From: Sva-07 sp963698435
GTDB taxonomy: Bacteria > Actinomycetota > Acidimicrobiia > Acidimicrobiales > Ilumatobacteraceae
Length of the DNA: 64,000 bases
NCBI GenBank assembly: GCA_963698435.1
Contig: CAVOQV010000018.1
Coordinates: 434,001 to 498,000 of the forward strand
Direction of reading: 5' to 3'
Shown here: positions 9,285 to 18,787 of the stretch, one piece after another
Layout: the number at the start of each line of letters is the position of its first letter
Numbering within the stretch: the first letter of the stretch is position 1
The notes under the pieces: model-generated
What the model saw: only the letters and a program-made list of their open reading frames with translations
What the model was told of the DNA's origin: nothing
Database searches by the model: none
Translations under genes and position numbers: made by a program

Positions 9285-9862
9285 CTGAGGGCCTGTTCCG
9301 GGCCGTCTTCGATTCTCCAGAAGATGACACGGACTTCGTGGAGGCCTTCGCTGAACGACTCGATCGGCGCGCCTTCGACCGGTTGGAACGAGATCACGTT
9401 GTTGCCCGGATCGAACACGGCCGTGGTCGGCAGGTCGACCTGCTGGCCGGGAGCCGGCTGGTCGGATGGATCGACGTCGGATTGACCGATCACGGTGGTC
9501 GGCAACTCGATGCCGTCGATGATCAGGCGCGCCTCGTAGCCCGAGCTCGAGGTCGACGACGACGCGTTCCTGCTGCAGCACCTGCACTGCGTTCTCGACC
9601 GGCTGCACCGATTCGATCGCCTCGGGTCGGTCGATCCCGTCGTTGCCCGGTGAGCGCGGTGGTGACCCCGAAGATCACGAGGAGCAGGCCGACGGCGATC
9701 GCAAGGCTGGCGACCAGCAGGCCCCGATCGAGCCGGCGCTTCGGTCGGTCGGTCGGGGCGGCATCGTGGCTGGACGAAGCGAGGTCGTCGGAGGTCACTG
9801 CGACGACGTCGTCGACGATGGTGGCGTCGGGGTCGGTTCACTCGATCGGTCACGTCTCCCAT
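9257..9862 (-). CDS. Membrane-anchored hypothetical protein (frameshifted)
   Basis: A minus-strand gene overlapping the 3' end of ligA by 28 nt. The reconstructed start is the ATG at 9860-9862 with GGAGG upstream, giving MGDVTDRVN, then a frame change, then a cytoplasmic segment (SSSHDAAPTDRPKRRLDRG), one transmembrane helix (LLVASLAIAVGLLLVIFGV) and an outside domain of about 115 residues (VVVDLELGYEARLIIDG ... YRWEFNVI). Three frame changes are needed, all fitted by one extra base (a C near 9832, GGG near 9650 and near 9540). I do not recognise the domain. It is divergent from the PASTA pseudokinase, and both have the anchor-plus-exterior layout, so a shared envelope role is possible. Confidence 0.6.
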   Translation of the reverse strand: MGDVTDRVNRPRRHHRRRRRRSDLRRPRFVQPRCRPDRPTEAPARSGPAGRQPCDRRRPAPRDLRGHHRAHRATTGSTDPRRSNRCSRSRTQCRCCSRNASSSTSSSGYEARLIIDGIELPTTVIGQSDVDPSDQPAPGQQVDLPTTAVFDPGNNVISFQPVEGAPIESFSEGLHEVRVIFWRIEDGPEQALSYRWEFNVI

Positions 9863-9895
9863 GATGCCCGCCCTCCACGCGACTTGCTCAGGCGA

Positions 9896-9901
9896 TAGCG
9901 T
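9896..9901 (+). promoter_or_regulatory. -10 element TAGCGT, leaderless promoter of the PASTA pseudokinase
   Basis: TAGCGT ends 10 nt before the GTG at 9912, which is in the kinase frame; no ribosome binding site precedes the GTG. Confidence 0.5.
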
Positions 9902-9911
9902 TTCGTCCGCC

Positions 9912-12457
9912 GTGGAAGCTGACACACCCGACCCGACCCCGACAGGGGTGAGCACCCTCGTCGGGCGCGTCCTGACCGACCGATACCGCATCGAGAGCGT
10001 GGTGAACGCCGGTGCGAACACGGTGATCACCGAGGCGATCGACATCGGTGCGAACCGACCGGTCACCGTCAAGATCGTGCGACCGGAGCTGGCGGTGACG
10101 TCGGCGTTTCGGCGGGCGTTCCGCCGCCAGGCAGAAGTCGCGATGTCGTTCAACCATCCCAACGTGGCGTCGGTGCTCGGTTGGGGCGAGACCGAACTCG
10201 ACGACGAGTCCACGGTGTACTGGGTCGTCGAGTATCTCGGCGGCGGCAGCCTTCGCGACCTCTTCGATCGTGGGCGCCTCCTCGACCCCGTCGCAGGCGC
10301 TGGTCGTCGGCCTCGAGGCGTGCCGTGCACTCGAGGCCGCACACGGGCGCGGCATCATCCATACCGAGGTGACGCCCTCGAAGCTCGTGTTCGGCGAGGA
10401 CGCCCGGCTGCGGATCGCCGACTTCGCGATGGCGCAGTTGCTCGGTGCCGAGGCCTGGGAGGAACCCGCCACGGTCGCCACGCACGTCGCCCGCTACGCA
10501 TCGCCGGAGCAGGCTCTGAGCCTCGACGTCGACGAGAAGACCGACGTGTACGCGCTCTCGTTGTGTCTGATCGAGTCGATCACCGGCAAGGTGCCGTTCG
10601 CCGGCGATTCGACGGTGTCGACGCTTGCCGCACGAGTCGGCAAGCTGATGCCGGTCACCGCCGACATGGGGTCGCTTGCCTCCGTGCTCGAACGAGGTGG
10701 TCGGCCGGACCCCGAGGATCGTTGGACCGCATCGGAGTTCGCCAAGGCACTGGTCGCCGCGGCCGAGGCCCTGCCGCGACCCGATCCGATCCCGGTACTC
10801 GCGACGAGTTTGTTCGCCGCATCGCTCGCCCAGCGCGTTGAACCGGTACCCACCGACCCCAAACCGTCGAGGCGACCGCAACGCCGCCGTCGGCGCCCCA
10901 GGAGCCGTCCGACGGCGCCCGGACGCATTCCGAGGCGGAGGTCACCGGCGCCGGGTCGCAGTCGCGGTCGCCGCGGTCGCCGGCGTCGCCGTCGTCGGGG
11001 CCGCCGCATCCCGATCCGATGCATCACCGACGTCCGACGTGACGCTCGCAACCCGATGCGAGCTCGGATTCCGACGTGACGCCGACCCCGACGCGACCGC
11101 GGACCCCGACGCGACGCCGAACCCGACGCGACCGCGGACTCCGACGTGACGCTCGAACCCGAGCGGCTCGATCCGCCGACGCTCGGACCCCGATGCGCCG
11201 GCGGGATCCGAGGCCGACACCGGCATCGTGACGGCTGCAGATCTCGATCCCGTCGACGCCGCCGACCTACAGCCCGACGGCCCCCGTGCTTCCGGGCGCA
11301 CCGTTGTTGCTCCTCGCCGACGTCGCCGACCCGCCCACCGGTGCGGTCCAAGTCGCCGGAGATGGCGCCTGGCGGCACCGGTGCCGCGTCGACAGTCGAT
11401 GGGCCGGCTGATCGACATCGCCGGCACCCTCGAGATGCCGGCGGCGGTCGCTGCTGCCGCTGCGGCAACGGCAGCGACGCCTGCTGCGCCGACGGACCCG
11501 ACTCCTTCGGGCACGCTCTACGACGACGAGCAGGCCAGTCGGCCGTGGGGCAAGTACGTGCTGTTCGGCGTGATCGCACTGGCGGGTGTCGCGGTGCTCA
11601 GCTACGCCGGGTGGATGCTCCTGCGTACGAAGTCGTACGAGGTGCCCGATCTCACCGGCGTCGAGGAAGCGGTCGCCCTCAACGAGGTCTCCGGAAATGG
11701 CTGGGTGATCGAGACGCAACGGGAACGCAGCGACGAGGTCCCCGAGATCGATCACGTCGTGCGCACGGAGCCGATCGCCGGGGAGATGCTCGACGAGGGT
11801 GCGACCTTCGTCATCGTCGTGAGCGATGGCTACGAACTGCGCACGCTGCCCGAACTGACGGACATGCCCGTGAGCGAAGCAGTCGACACACTGACCGAAC
11901 TCCGATTGATCCCGGTCGAGGCGCCGCCCGAGTACTCCGAGGACGTGCCGGAGGGATCGGTGATCCGCTGGCAGGTCGAGGGTGATGCGGCGCTCACCGC
12001 CGGCGCCCAGGTGCTCCCCGACACCACCATCGTGCTCACCGCTTCTCTCGGGCCCGAACCACGGCCGGCCCCGGACCTGACCAACCTGACCGCAGCCGAG
12101 GCGACCGCGGCGCTCGACGCGCTCCAACTCGTCACCGCGCAGGGCGAGGACCTGTTCAGCAACGAGATCGAGGCGGGCCGGGTCGTCACCCAGATCCCGG
12201 CTCCGGAGACTCCCGTCGAGCGTGGAGGCACCGTGACGTTCCAGCTCTCGAAGGGTCCCGATCTCGTTCCGTTCCCCGACCTCACCGGGCTCGGTTACCC
12301 CGCGGCCGAGGCGGCGCTCGCCGAGGCGGGTTACACCGTGAACAGTCTGCTCGGCACGACCGAGGGCACGTTCGTCTCCGCCTCGATCGACGGTGACGAG
12401 GTCCAGCCCGGCCAGACCTTCGTTCGAGGAACGGGCGTCGACCTGATCTTCCTGTAG
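9912..12457 (+). CDS. PASTA-domain transmembrane protein with degenerate Ser/Thr kinase domain (frameshifted)
   Basis: An N-terminal kinase fold (RVLTDRYRIESVVNAG; VTVKIVRPE with the ATP lysine) is followed by a catalytic loop reading IIHTEVTPSKLVF where active kinases have HRDLKPxN, and DFA in place of DFG. The catalytic Asp is Glu and the loop Lys is Thr, so it is probably a pseudokinase. After a Pro/Ser/Thr/Asp-rich linker there is one helix (YVLFGVIALAGVAVLSYAGW, 11545-11605) and four PASTA repeats (starting at YEVPDLTG, LRTLPELTD, APDLTNLTA and VPFPDLTGLG) that end the protein at 12455. The frame changes near 10275 (one extra base), and 10860-11400 cannot be read in a single frame. Two adjacent genes, kinase-like and PASTA-anchor, cannot be excluded. 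Confidence 0.75.
11040..11160 (+). repeat. Short GACGCGACC-type tandem repeats in the pseudokinase linker
   Basis: Units close to CCGACGCGACCGCGGAC repeat several times here and encode an Asp/Ala/Thr/Pro-rich stretch (DPDATADPDATPNPT). The unit repeats make both indel errors and true length variation likely, and the correct frame cannot be decided from this sequence. Confidence 0.55.
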
Positions 12458-12560
12458 CAGCGCGTCGGCCGGTCGGGAATCGACTCGATCGCCGTCGGAT
12501 CGCTACGGTTCCGGACCGTGTCCGGCGCATGTCGGTCACCTGGGCCGACAAGGAGCCACC

Positions 12561-13434
12561 ATGACCTCACTCGACGGACGAGTCGCGATCATCACCGGTG
12601 CCGGACGCGGGATCGGGCGTGAACACGCGCTCCTGTTCGCCGAGGAAGGGGCCAAGGTGGTCATCAACGACCTCGGCGGGGCGAACGATGGGGAAGGCAG
12701 CGACCAGACGCCAGCGGAGGACGTCGCCGCCGAGATCCGCGGCAGCGGGCGGCGAGGCGATCGCCAATGCCGACGACGTCTCCGACTGGGAGGGCGCCCA
12801 GCGCTTGGTCAACGCTGCGATCTCCGAGTTCGGCGACCTCGACATCCTGGTCAACAACGCCGGCATCCTGCGAGATCGCGTCATCGTCAACATGACCGAA
12901 GCGGAGTGGGACACCGTCGTGGCGGTGCACCTCAAGGGTCACTTCGCGCCGACCCGTTGGGCCGCGGCCTACTGGCGCGAGGAACACAAGGCGGGACGCG
13001 GCAAGCGCCGGAACCTGGTCCACACCTCGAGCACGTCGGGCCTGTTCTCCAACCCTGGCCAGGCCAACTACGGCGCCGCCAAGTCGGGCATCGCCACGTT
13101 CAGCCAGATCGCTGCGAAGGAACTGGCGCGGTACGACGTGCAGAGCAACTGCATCGCCCCCGGTGCTCGCACCCGACTGACGCTCGCCACACCGGGGCTC
13201 GAGGAGATCATGAGCCCGAAGGACGGCGCGTTCGACGAATGGGACCCGGCGAACATCTCGCCGTTGGTCGCCTACTTGAGCAGCACCGCGTGCCGGTTCA
13301 CCGGCGAGACGTTCTTCGCTCAGGGTGGCGTGGTCAGGCGTGTGCGCTCGTGGGAGATGGGTGACACCGTCGAACAACACGCGAAGTGGACCGTCGACGA
13401 CCTTGCCGCCGCACTGGCCCCCCTCGCCGACTGA
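12561..13434 (+). CDS. SDR-family dehydrogenase, 3-hydroxyacyl-CoA/steroid type (one frameshift)
   Basis: The reconstructed product is about 290 aa. The Rossmann motif TGAGRGIGREHALLFAEEGA is followed by INDLGG and the longer insert seen in multifunctional-enzyme-type SDRs, then LVNNAGILRD, the catalytic Ser region VHTSSTSGLFSN and the YxxxK motif NYGAAKSG. The start ATG has GGAG 5 nt upstream. The first 62 codons are in one frame and the rest in the next; one extra G near 12750 (CGCGGCAGCG for CGCGCAGCG) restores GGEAIANADDVSDW. Such enzymes act in fatty-acid or sterol side-chain oxidation in Actinobacteria (family knowledge); the substrate here is unknown. Confidence 0.85.
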
Positions 13435-13565
13435 AACAGGTGGCGTCGGCACCTCGGGCTCGGCGAAATCGTCACTGACGACCGTGGTTGCGCCGGGTTC
13501 GTGCGAGCGAGAGCGCCATCGTCGTCGGTCGTCGCTCACACACGCCAGGACGATCGGCCCCCGGA

Positions 13566-14209
13566 TCAGTGACGGGCCTGGGCGTAGTCGATCACACGGG
13601 CGACGACGTCGGCGCTTGCCTTGGCGGTCGAGCCGCTGTCGAACGGCGGCTGTGGGTCGTACTCGATCATCAACTGGGCGGCCTCTGCAGCGGTCCGGTC
13701 GACGAGCAGCTCGACGAGGCGCAGCGCCATGTCGATCCCGCTCGACACGCCCGCCGCGGTGATGATCCGGCGGTCGAGGTGTTCGACGACGCGCTCGCCG
13801 GTCGGGATCGCGCCGTGCTCGCTGAGGACTTCGAGGGCACCCCAGTGCGTGGTCGCGGTCAGGCCCTGCAGCAGCCCGGCGGCGGCGAGCACGAGCGAAC
13901 CGGTGCACACCGACGTGGTGTACGTCGTCGACGCATGAGCGGTCCGCACCCAGTCGAGCACCCGGTCGTCCGTCATCAGCGCTCGGGTTCCGAATCCGCC
14001 GGGGAAGACCACGACGTCCGGCGTGGTCAGCTCGTCGAAGGTCGCGTCGATCTCGATGCCGAGCATGCCGTTGTCCGACCGCACGACACCGCGTTCGTGA
14101 CCGACGAATGTGACGTCGAAGTCGGGGATTCGCTGCAGCACCTCGTACGGGCCCGATCCCGTCGAGCGCCGTGAAGCTGGGGGAACAGGGGGATCGCGAT
14201 GCTGGTCAC
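13566..14209 (-). CDS. DJ-1/PfpI-family protein, isonitrile-hydratase-like (two frameshifts near start)
   Basis: The reconstructed start is the GTG at 14207-14209 giving VTSIAIPLFPSFTALDGIGPYEVLQRI. The nucleophile elbow is SVCTGSLVLAAAGLL, with the glutamate of VVFPGGFG upstream and an AGVSSGIDMAL helix after it. This arrangement is found in InhA-type isonitrile hydratases and the DJ-1-like domains of GlxA/FtrA regulators; no DNA-binding domain follows, so an enzyme is more likely. Two extra bases, in the CCCCC run near 14186 and the GGG near 14163, break the N-terminus; everything after residue 25 is intact. It is convergent with the SDR gene. Confidence 0.8.
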
Positions 14210-14305
14210 GACGTCACGGTAGCCAGCCGTCCCATCGCTTCTCGCGAACAGATCTGCGGACCGACGCACGGTTGTCGACGAGAACGGGTGACGGGGGACC
14301 GGGGG

Positions 14306-14311
14306 TAGCGT
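14306..14311 (+). promoter_or_regulatory. -10 element TAGCGT, leaderless promoter of the DUF3107 gene
   Basis: TAGCGT ends 6 nt before the GTG at 14318, with no ribosome binding site. Confidence 0.55.
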
Positions 14312-14317
14312 GGCGTC

Positions 14318-14551
14318 GTGGATGTACGCATCGGAGTGACCCAGGCCCCCCGCGAGATCAACATCGAACTCGCCGAAGACGCGGACCGCGACGACCTCAA
14401 GTCACGCGTCGAGGCGGCGCTCGCCGGCGCCACCGACGTGCTGTGGATCACCGACAAGCGCGGCAAGGACGTCGCGATCCCGTCTGCGAAGATCGCCTAC
14501 ATCGAGTTGGGCTCGACCGACGGCGATCGTCGCATCGGTTTCGGGGGCTGA
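14318..14551 (+). CDS. DUF3107 small protein
   Basis: 77 aa: VDVRIGVTQAPREINIELAED, then a helix and ATDVLWITDKRGKDVAIPSAKIAYIELG. This matches the conserved actinobacterial DUF3107 family (Rv3208A/TB9.4 in M. tuberculosis), whose biochemical role is unknown. It is transcribed from an apparent leaderless promoter, and its stop overlaps the presumed start of the first GET3-like ATPase, so the three downstream genes probably share its transcript. Confidence 0.88.
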   Translation: MDVRIGVTQAPREINIELAEDADRDDLKSRVEAALAGATDVLWITDKRGKDVAIPSAKIAYIELGSTDGDRRIGFGG

Positions 14552-15564
14552 GTCTGAGTCCCACCGGTCGGCCAGGGCTGCTCGACCTCGACCTGCTCTG
14601 GGTCACCGGCAAGGGAGGGGTCGGAAAGACCACGATTGCGGCCGCGCTCGCCGACGTCGCAGCACGCCACGGTCGCCGCACTCTCGTGTGCGAGATGGAC
14701 GCCAAGGGAGCGCTCGCCAACGCGTTCGACGTCGGTCAACTCGAGTTCGAACCGACCGAGGTGGCACCGAACCTCTTCGCGATGGCGATGAACACCGAGG
14801 ACTCGCTGCGCGAGTACCTGCGCCTGTTCGTTCGGATCCCGTTGGTCGGTCGGATCGGTCCGCTGGCCTCCACGTTCGACTTCGTCGCCGACGCCGCTCC
14901 TGGCGTCAAGGAGATCCTGGGCGTCGGCAAGCTCTGCTGGGAGGCGCGCGAACGCAACTACGACCTGATCGTCGTCGACGCCGAGGCGAGCGGACACATC
15001 GTCAGCCAGATCGGGGCGCCCAGAGTGATCGCCGACCTCGTTCAGGTCGGGCTCGTACGCGACCAGACCCAGTGGATGCTCGACATCCTCGACGATCCGG
15101 CCCGCACCGGTGTTGCCGTTGTCACCACACCGGAGGAGATGCCGGTCACCGAGACGATCGAATTGTTGGCACGGCTCCGCGCGGAGACGGGCGCCCACCC
15201 GTCGGCGGTGATCGCCAACCGCGTCCTGCCCGCGATGTTCAGTCGCCGCGAACAGGCGATCGTCGACCGGCTCGACGATGCGATGGCGGTCCTGGTCGAT
15301 GCTGTCGGCGTAGGCGCGCGCACCGTGGTCGAAGCCGCCCGCCTCACCGAGGCTCGGCGCTCCACCGGAGCGACCCATCTCGATCGCTTGCGAGGGTGGA
15401 TCAACGATTCCGAGGAAGTGGTCGACCATCTGCCGATCATCACCGTGCCCGAGTTGTTCGCACGGGCGTCCGGACCGCGGGTGGTGTCGCTCGTGGCGGA
15501 TGCACTCACCGACGAACTCGACCCCGATCCGGTGACATCCGAACGCGCGAGGGGGCGTCGATGA
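14548..15564 (+). CDS. GET3/ArsA-like ATPase, first of a pair (BagA/Rv3679-like)
   Basis: About 338 aa. The deviant Walker A is VTGKGGVGKTTIAAA, followed by LVCEMDAKGALANAF (switch I) and LIVVDAEASGHIV (Walker B/switch II). Paired ATPases of this type are known in M. tuberculosis as Rv3679-Rv3680. There is no ATG, GTG or TTG in frame near the expected start. The best candidate is CTG 14548, overlapping the DUF3107 stop in the same NTGA geometry as the ATGA junction with the next gene; a base error (ATG read as CTG) or an indel is equally possible. The stop overlaps the second ATPase start. Confidence 0.85.
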   Translation: MSLSPTGRPGLLDLDLLWVTGKGGVGKTTIAAALADVAARHGRRTLVCEMDAKGALANAFDVGQLEFEPTEVAPNLFAMAMNTEDSLREYLRLFVRIPLVGRIGPLASTFDFVADAAPGVKEILGVGKLCWEARERNYDLIVVDAEASGHIVSQIGAPRVIADLVQVGLVRDQTQWMLDILDDPARTGVAVVTTPEEMPVTETIELLARLRAETGAHPSAVIANRVLPAMFSRREQAIVDRLDDAMAVLVDAVGVGARTVVEAARLTEARRSTGATHLDRLRGWINDSEEVVDHLPIITVPELFARASGPRVVSLVADALTDELDPDPVTSERARGRR

Positions 15565-16741
15565 GCGATCTCGACAACCTGCTCGCCAGCCGCGAGATGA
15601 TCCTGGTCGCCGGCTCCGGCGGTGTCGGCAAGACCACCATCGCCGCCGCGCTCGGCATCGCTGCAGCGTCGCGCCAGAAGGGTCGTGTGCTCGTGCTGAC
15701 CGTCGACCCGGCCCGCCGTCTGGCCACCGCCCTGGGACTCGAGGAGTTCGGCAACACGCCGGTGCGCATCGATCCCGCAGCGTTCGTCGAAGCCGACATG
15801 AAGGTCCGCGGCGAGGTGTGGGTGGCGATGCTCGACACGAAGGCCGGTTGGGACGAGTTGATCATCCGTCATGCACCCGATGCGGAGATCCGTGACGCGG
15901 TGCTTGCCAATCCGCTGTACGAGAACATCACGAGCCGGTTCGTGCACAGCCACGAGTACCTGGCCATGGAGCAGCTCCACGACCTGCACGCCAGCGGCGA
16001 GTTCGACCTGGTGATCGTCGACACCCCGCCGTCGCGCAACGCGCTGTCGATCCTCGATGCGCCGAGTCGGATGGTCGAGTTCTTCGGAAGTCGCCTCCTG
16101 CGCTGGCTGACCGTGCCGTACCGGTCCCGGCTGTTCACGATGGCGTCGAAGCCGTTCTACCAGGTCGCTGATCGGGTTCTCGGATCTCGGTTCCTGCAGG
16201 ACATCGCGGACTTCTTCGTGCTCTTCCAGGCGATGGAGAGCGGGTTCGTGCGGCACGGGCCCGCGAAGTCGAGGCGCTGCTGGTCGATCCGCGCACCGCC
16301 TTCATCGTCGTGACGACGCTCGAGACCGCCCCCAGCCACGAAGCCCGCTTTCTCGCCCGCTCGCTGGTCGAACGCCAGATGTGCCTGGGAGCCGTCGTGG
16401 CCAATCGGGTGTTGCCCGAGGAACTCGCCGGTACCGAAGCGGCCGACAGCGCGGCCGCACTGCTCGAACAGGCGCCCGGTCCCCTGGCCGACACGGTTGC
16501 CGCCGAACTCGACGCCCCGGTGAAGCAGGTGCGCTCCGTTCTGACGCAGATCGCGTCACGATTCGACGACGTCGCGCTGGTGGCAGCGCGGGAGTCCGAC
16601 CGACGCATCGAACTCGCCGCGATGGCGCCGACGCTGTTGTCGGTGCCATGGCTCGACGGCGACATCCACGATCTCTCCGGACTGGGCCAGCTGGCGGGTC
16701 ACCTGCCGCGACGCGTGAAGATCGGGCAGAATCAACGGTGA
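15561..16741 (+). CDS. GET3/ArsA-like ATPase, second of a pair (BagB/Rv3680-like; one frameshift)
   Basis: About 393 aa when joined. Walker A is VAGSGGVGKTTIAAALG, then VLTVDPARRLATALG (switch I) and DLVIVDTPPSRNAL (Walker B/switch II); the second half has FIVVTTLETAPSHEA and VVANRVLPEEL. The ATG overlaps the stop of the first ATPase (ATGA at 15561-15564). One base appears to be missing near 16258 (CAC-CGG read as CACGGG), after which the protein continues in the frame ending at 16741. The stop overlaps the pdtaS start. The pair probably forms a hetero-oligomeric ATPase; clients are unknown. Confidence 0.87.
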
Positions 16742-18252
16742 TGACCTCCCTCGCCGAACTGGCCCGCGAGCACTCAGCGCTCGAACGCGACGACATCGAA
16801 CACCTTCACCGGCTGACCGCCGAATGGGCGTTCCTCGCCGACCTGTGCTTTGCCGATCTCCTGTTGTACGTGCGGTCTGACGCCGGAAAGTGGTTGATCG
16901 TCGACCAGGTGCGACCGGCGACCAACCAGACGATGTACGTCACCGACTACGTCGGGAGCTGGGCCGACGGCGACGAGGCGGAGCTCATCGAGCAGGCCTT
17001 CGAGCAGTGGGCAGCGCGTGGAGGGGGCAATCGAAGTCGAGAGCGGCAACGACGAGGTCAACCACAGCCGGATGCTGGCGATCCCGGTACGCAGTGGCGG
17101 CAAGGTGATCGCCGTGCTCTCCAAGGAGTGGAAGGTGCGTGCCGGTCGGCCACTCGGCGAATTGGAGCGCAACTACTCGTACATCTTCGAAGAGTTCGTC
17201 CAGATGATCGAGGCCGGCTCCTTCCCGTTCGCGGGACGGGTCGCGGACTCGAGTGCGGCACCCGCGTCGGTGACGGGGTGCTGACACTCGACTCGAGTGG
17301 CACGGTCACCTACGTCTCACCCAATGCGAACTCGGCGCTGCACCGGGTCGGGATCCAGGCGAACCCGGTCGGGATGCGACTCGCCGAACTGGGCTTCCAC
17401 GACGGCCCGGTGCGCCAGGCGTTCGAACGGTTCGAGCCGATCGTCGAAGAGTTCGAGCAGGGCGCCGACGTCACGCTGCTGTGCCGGTGCGTTCCGATCG
17501 TGACCACCACCACCGCCGGCCCGGAGATCGCCGGTGGGCTGCTGCTCGTGCGCGACGTCACCGAACTGCGCAAGCGTGACCGCCTGCTGCTGAGCAAGGA
17601 CGCGACGATCCGTGAGATCCACCACCGGGTGAAGAACAACCTGCAGACGATTTCGTCGTTGCTGCGACTGCAGGCGCGCCGGCTGACGAACGCCGAGGCG
17701 AAGGCTGCCGTGCAGGAGTCGGTGCGCCGGATCCGCACGATTGCGCTCGTGCACGAATCGCTCTCGCGCGAGCCCGGTGAGGACATCGCCTTCATCGAGA
17801 TCGTCCGACCGCTGCTTCGTCTGGCGGAGGAGGGGCTGCAGTCCCCCGACCGTCCCGTGCGATTCACGGTGCGCGGCGACGGTGGACGCATCCCGGCCAA
17901 CACCGCGACGCCGCTGTCGGTCGTGTTGACCGAACTGCTCCAGAACGCCGTCGATCACGGCTTCCCGGAGGGGAGTGACGGCGGCGAGGTCCAGGTGGGG
18001 CTCTCGCAGCGCGACCGCAACCTCACGATCCGGGTGGTCGACAACGGTCGCGGCGTGGACCCGGCGTTCGACATCGACGAGGCCAAGGGGCTCGGTCTGT
18101 CGATCGTGCGCACGTTGGTCACGACCGAACTCAACGGCACGATCGACATCCGTCCGGCGACCGGTGACGATCTGACCGGGGCCGGTCTCGGCGACGGTTC
18201 GGGCCGCCAACGCGGCACGGTGATCGAACTCTGCGTACCGACGGTCGACTAG
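16741..18252 (+). CDS. pdtaS: Sensor histidine kinase PdtaS (GAF-PAS-HisKA_2-HATPase; frame excursion)
   Basis: About 503 aa. The order is an N-terminal GAF-like domain, a PAS domain (VLTLDSSGTVTYVSPNANSA), the HisKA_2 box IREIHHRVKNNLQTISSLLR with the phospho-accepting His, and the ATPase with N-box ELLQNAVDHG, G1 VDNGRG and G2 GLGLSIVRTL. The arrangement is that of the actinobacterial ANTAR-system kinase PdtaS (Rv3220c), which is soluble. Between about 17025 and 17265 the reading moves to another frame and back, consistent with an extra G in GGGGG at 17025 and one missing base near 17262. It is convergent with whiB, as Rv3220c lies beside whiB1 in M. tuberculosis. Confidence 0.9.
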   Translation: MTSLAELAREHSALERDDIEHLHRLTAEWAFLADLCFADLLLYVRSDAGKWLIVDQVRPATNQTMYVTDYVGSWADGDEAELIEQAFEQWAARGGGNRSRERQRRGQPQPDAGDPGTQWRQGDRRALQGVEGACRSATRRIGAQLLVHLRRVRPDDRGRLLPVRGTGRGLECGTRVGDGVLTLDSSGTVTYVSPNANSALHRVGIQANPVGMRLAELGFHDGPVRQAFERFEPIVEEFEQGADVTLLCRCVPIVTTTTAGPEIAGGLLLVRDVTELRKRDRLLLSKDATIREIHHRVKNNLQTISSLLRLQARRLTNAEAKAAVQESVRRIRTIALVHESLSREPGEDIAFIEIVRPLLRLAEEGLQSPDRPVRFTVRGDGGRIPANTATPLSVVLTELLQNAVDHGFPEGSDGGEVQVGLSQRDRNLTIRVVDNGRGVDPAFDIDEAKGLGLSIVRTLVTTELNGTIDIRPATGDDLTGAGLGDGSGRQRGTVIELCVPTVD

Positions 18253-18314
18253 GCGGCAGGCGACCTCGGCCGGCGTCGAGCGGATCCTGGTGAGCCTCCG
18301 ACGATCAGGACGGT

Positions 18315-18614
18315 TCAGCTGACGCGTGCGGCGCGTGCGGCAGCGACGCGGCGACGGCGGATGACGCGGCGCTCCTCCTCGGTGAGCCCACCCCAGATGC
18401 CGGAGTCCTGGTTGGTCTCGAGCGCGAAGTCGAGGCACTGTTTCGCCACGGTGCACTCGTCGCACACTTCCTTGGCTCGATCGATCTGGACCAGCGCATG
18501 TCCTGTGGTCCCGACCGGGAAGAACAACTCCGGGTCGGTGTCGCGGCAGATGGCGTCGTCGCGCCATTCGTAGTCTGCTGCTCCAAGGGTGAGGCTGGAC
18601 GCAAGGATCGACAC
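18315..18614 (-). CDS. whiB1: WhiB-family iron-sulfur transcription factor, WhiB1-like
   Basis: 99 aa from the GTG at 18612-18614, with GAGGAG 7 nt upstream. The four cluster ligands are C23, C51, C54 and C60 (CDECTVAKQC). GIWGGLTEEERR is the turn before the basic C-terminal tail (VIRRRRVAAARAARVS) that contacts DNA and sigma factor. The length and spacing match WhiB1. A promoter with -35 TTGCGG and -10 TACAGT (17-nt spacing) lies about 90 nt upstream, so unlike many genes here it has a long leader. Confidence 0.93.
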   Translation of the reverse strand: MSILASSLTLGAADYEWRDDAICRDTDPELFFPVGTTGHALVQIDRAKEVCDECTVAKQCLDFALETNQDSGIWGGLTEEERRVIRRRRVAAARAARVS

Positions 18615-18703
18615 GTTGGTGCTCCTCGAAGGTGGCTGAGGCGGTGTTCCGCCGGGGGATGGGGGCATCGCCAGGGGGCGATGGGCCGTTCGGGCCGGGA
18701 CGA

Positions 18704-18732
18704 ACTGTAGGCGTCGCGTTGTGGCGCCGCAA
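18704..18732 (-). promoter_or_regulatory. Promoter of whiB
   Basis: On the minus strand, TTGCGG (18727-18732), 17 nt, TACAGT (18704-18709). The transcript would carry a leader of about 80 nt before the whiB GTG. Confidence 0.5.
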
Positions 18733-18787
18733 GGGTCCTTTCGTCCTTTGTTCGCCGTCCGCTCGACGACACGGCAAAGATGGGCCG

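Noticed and set aside
10270..11079. A separate intact kinase gene starting near 10270
   Set aside because: The frame is the continuation of the kinase begun at 9912 after one extra base; its N-terminal half alone would lack the ATP site.
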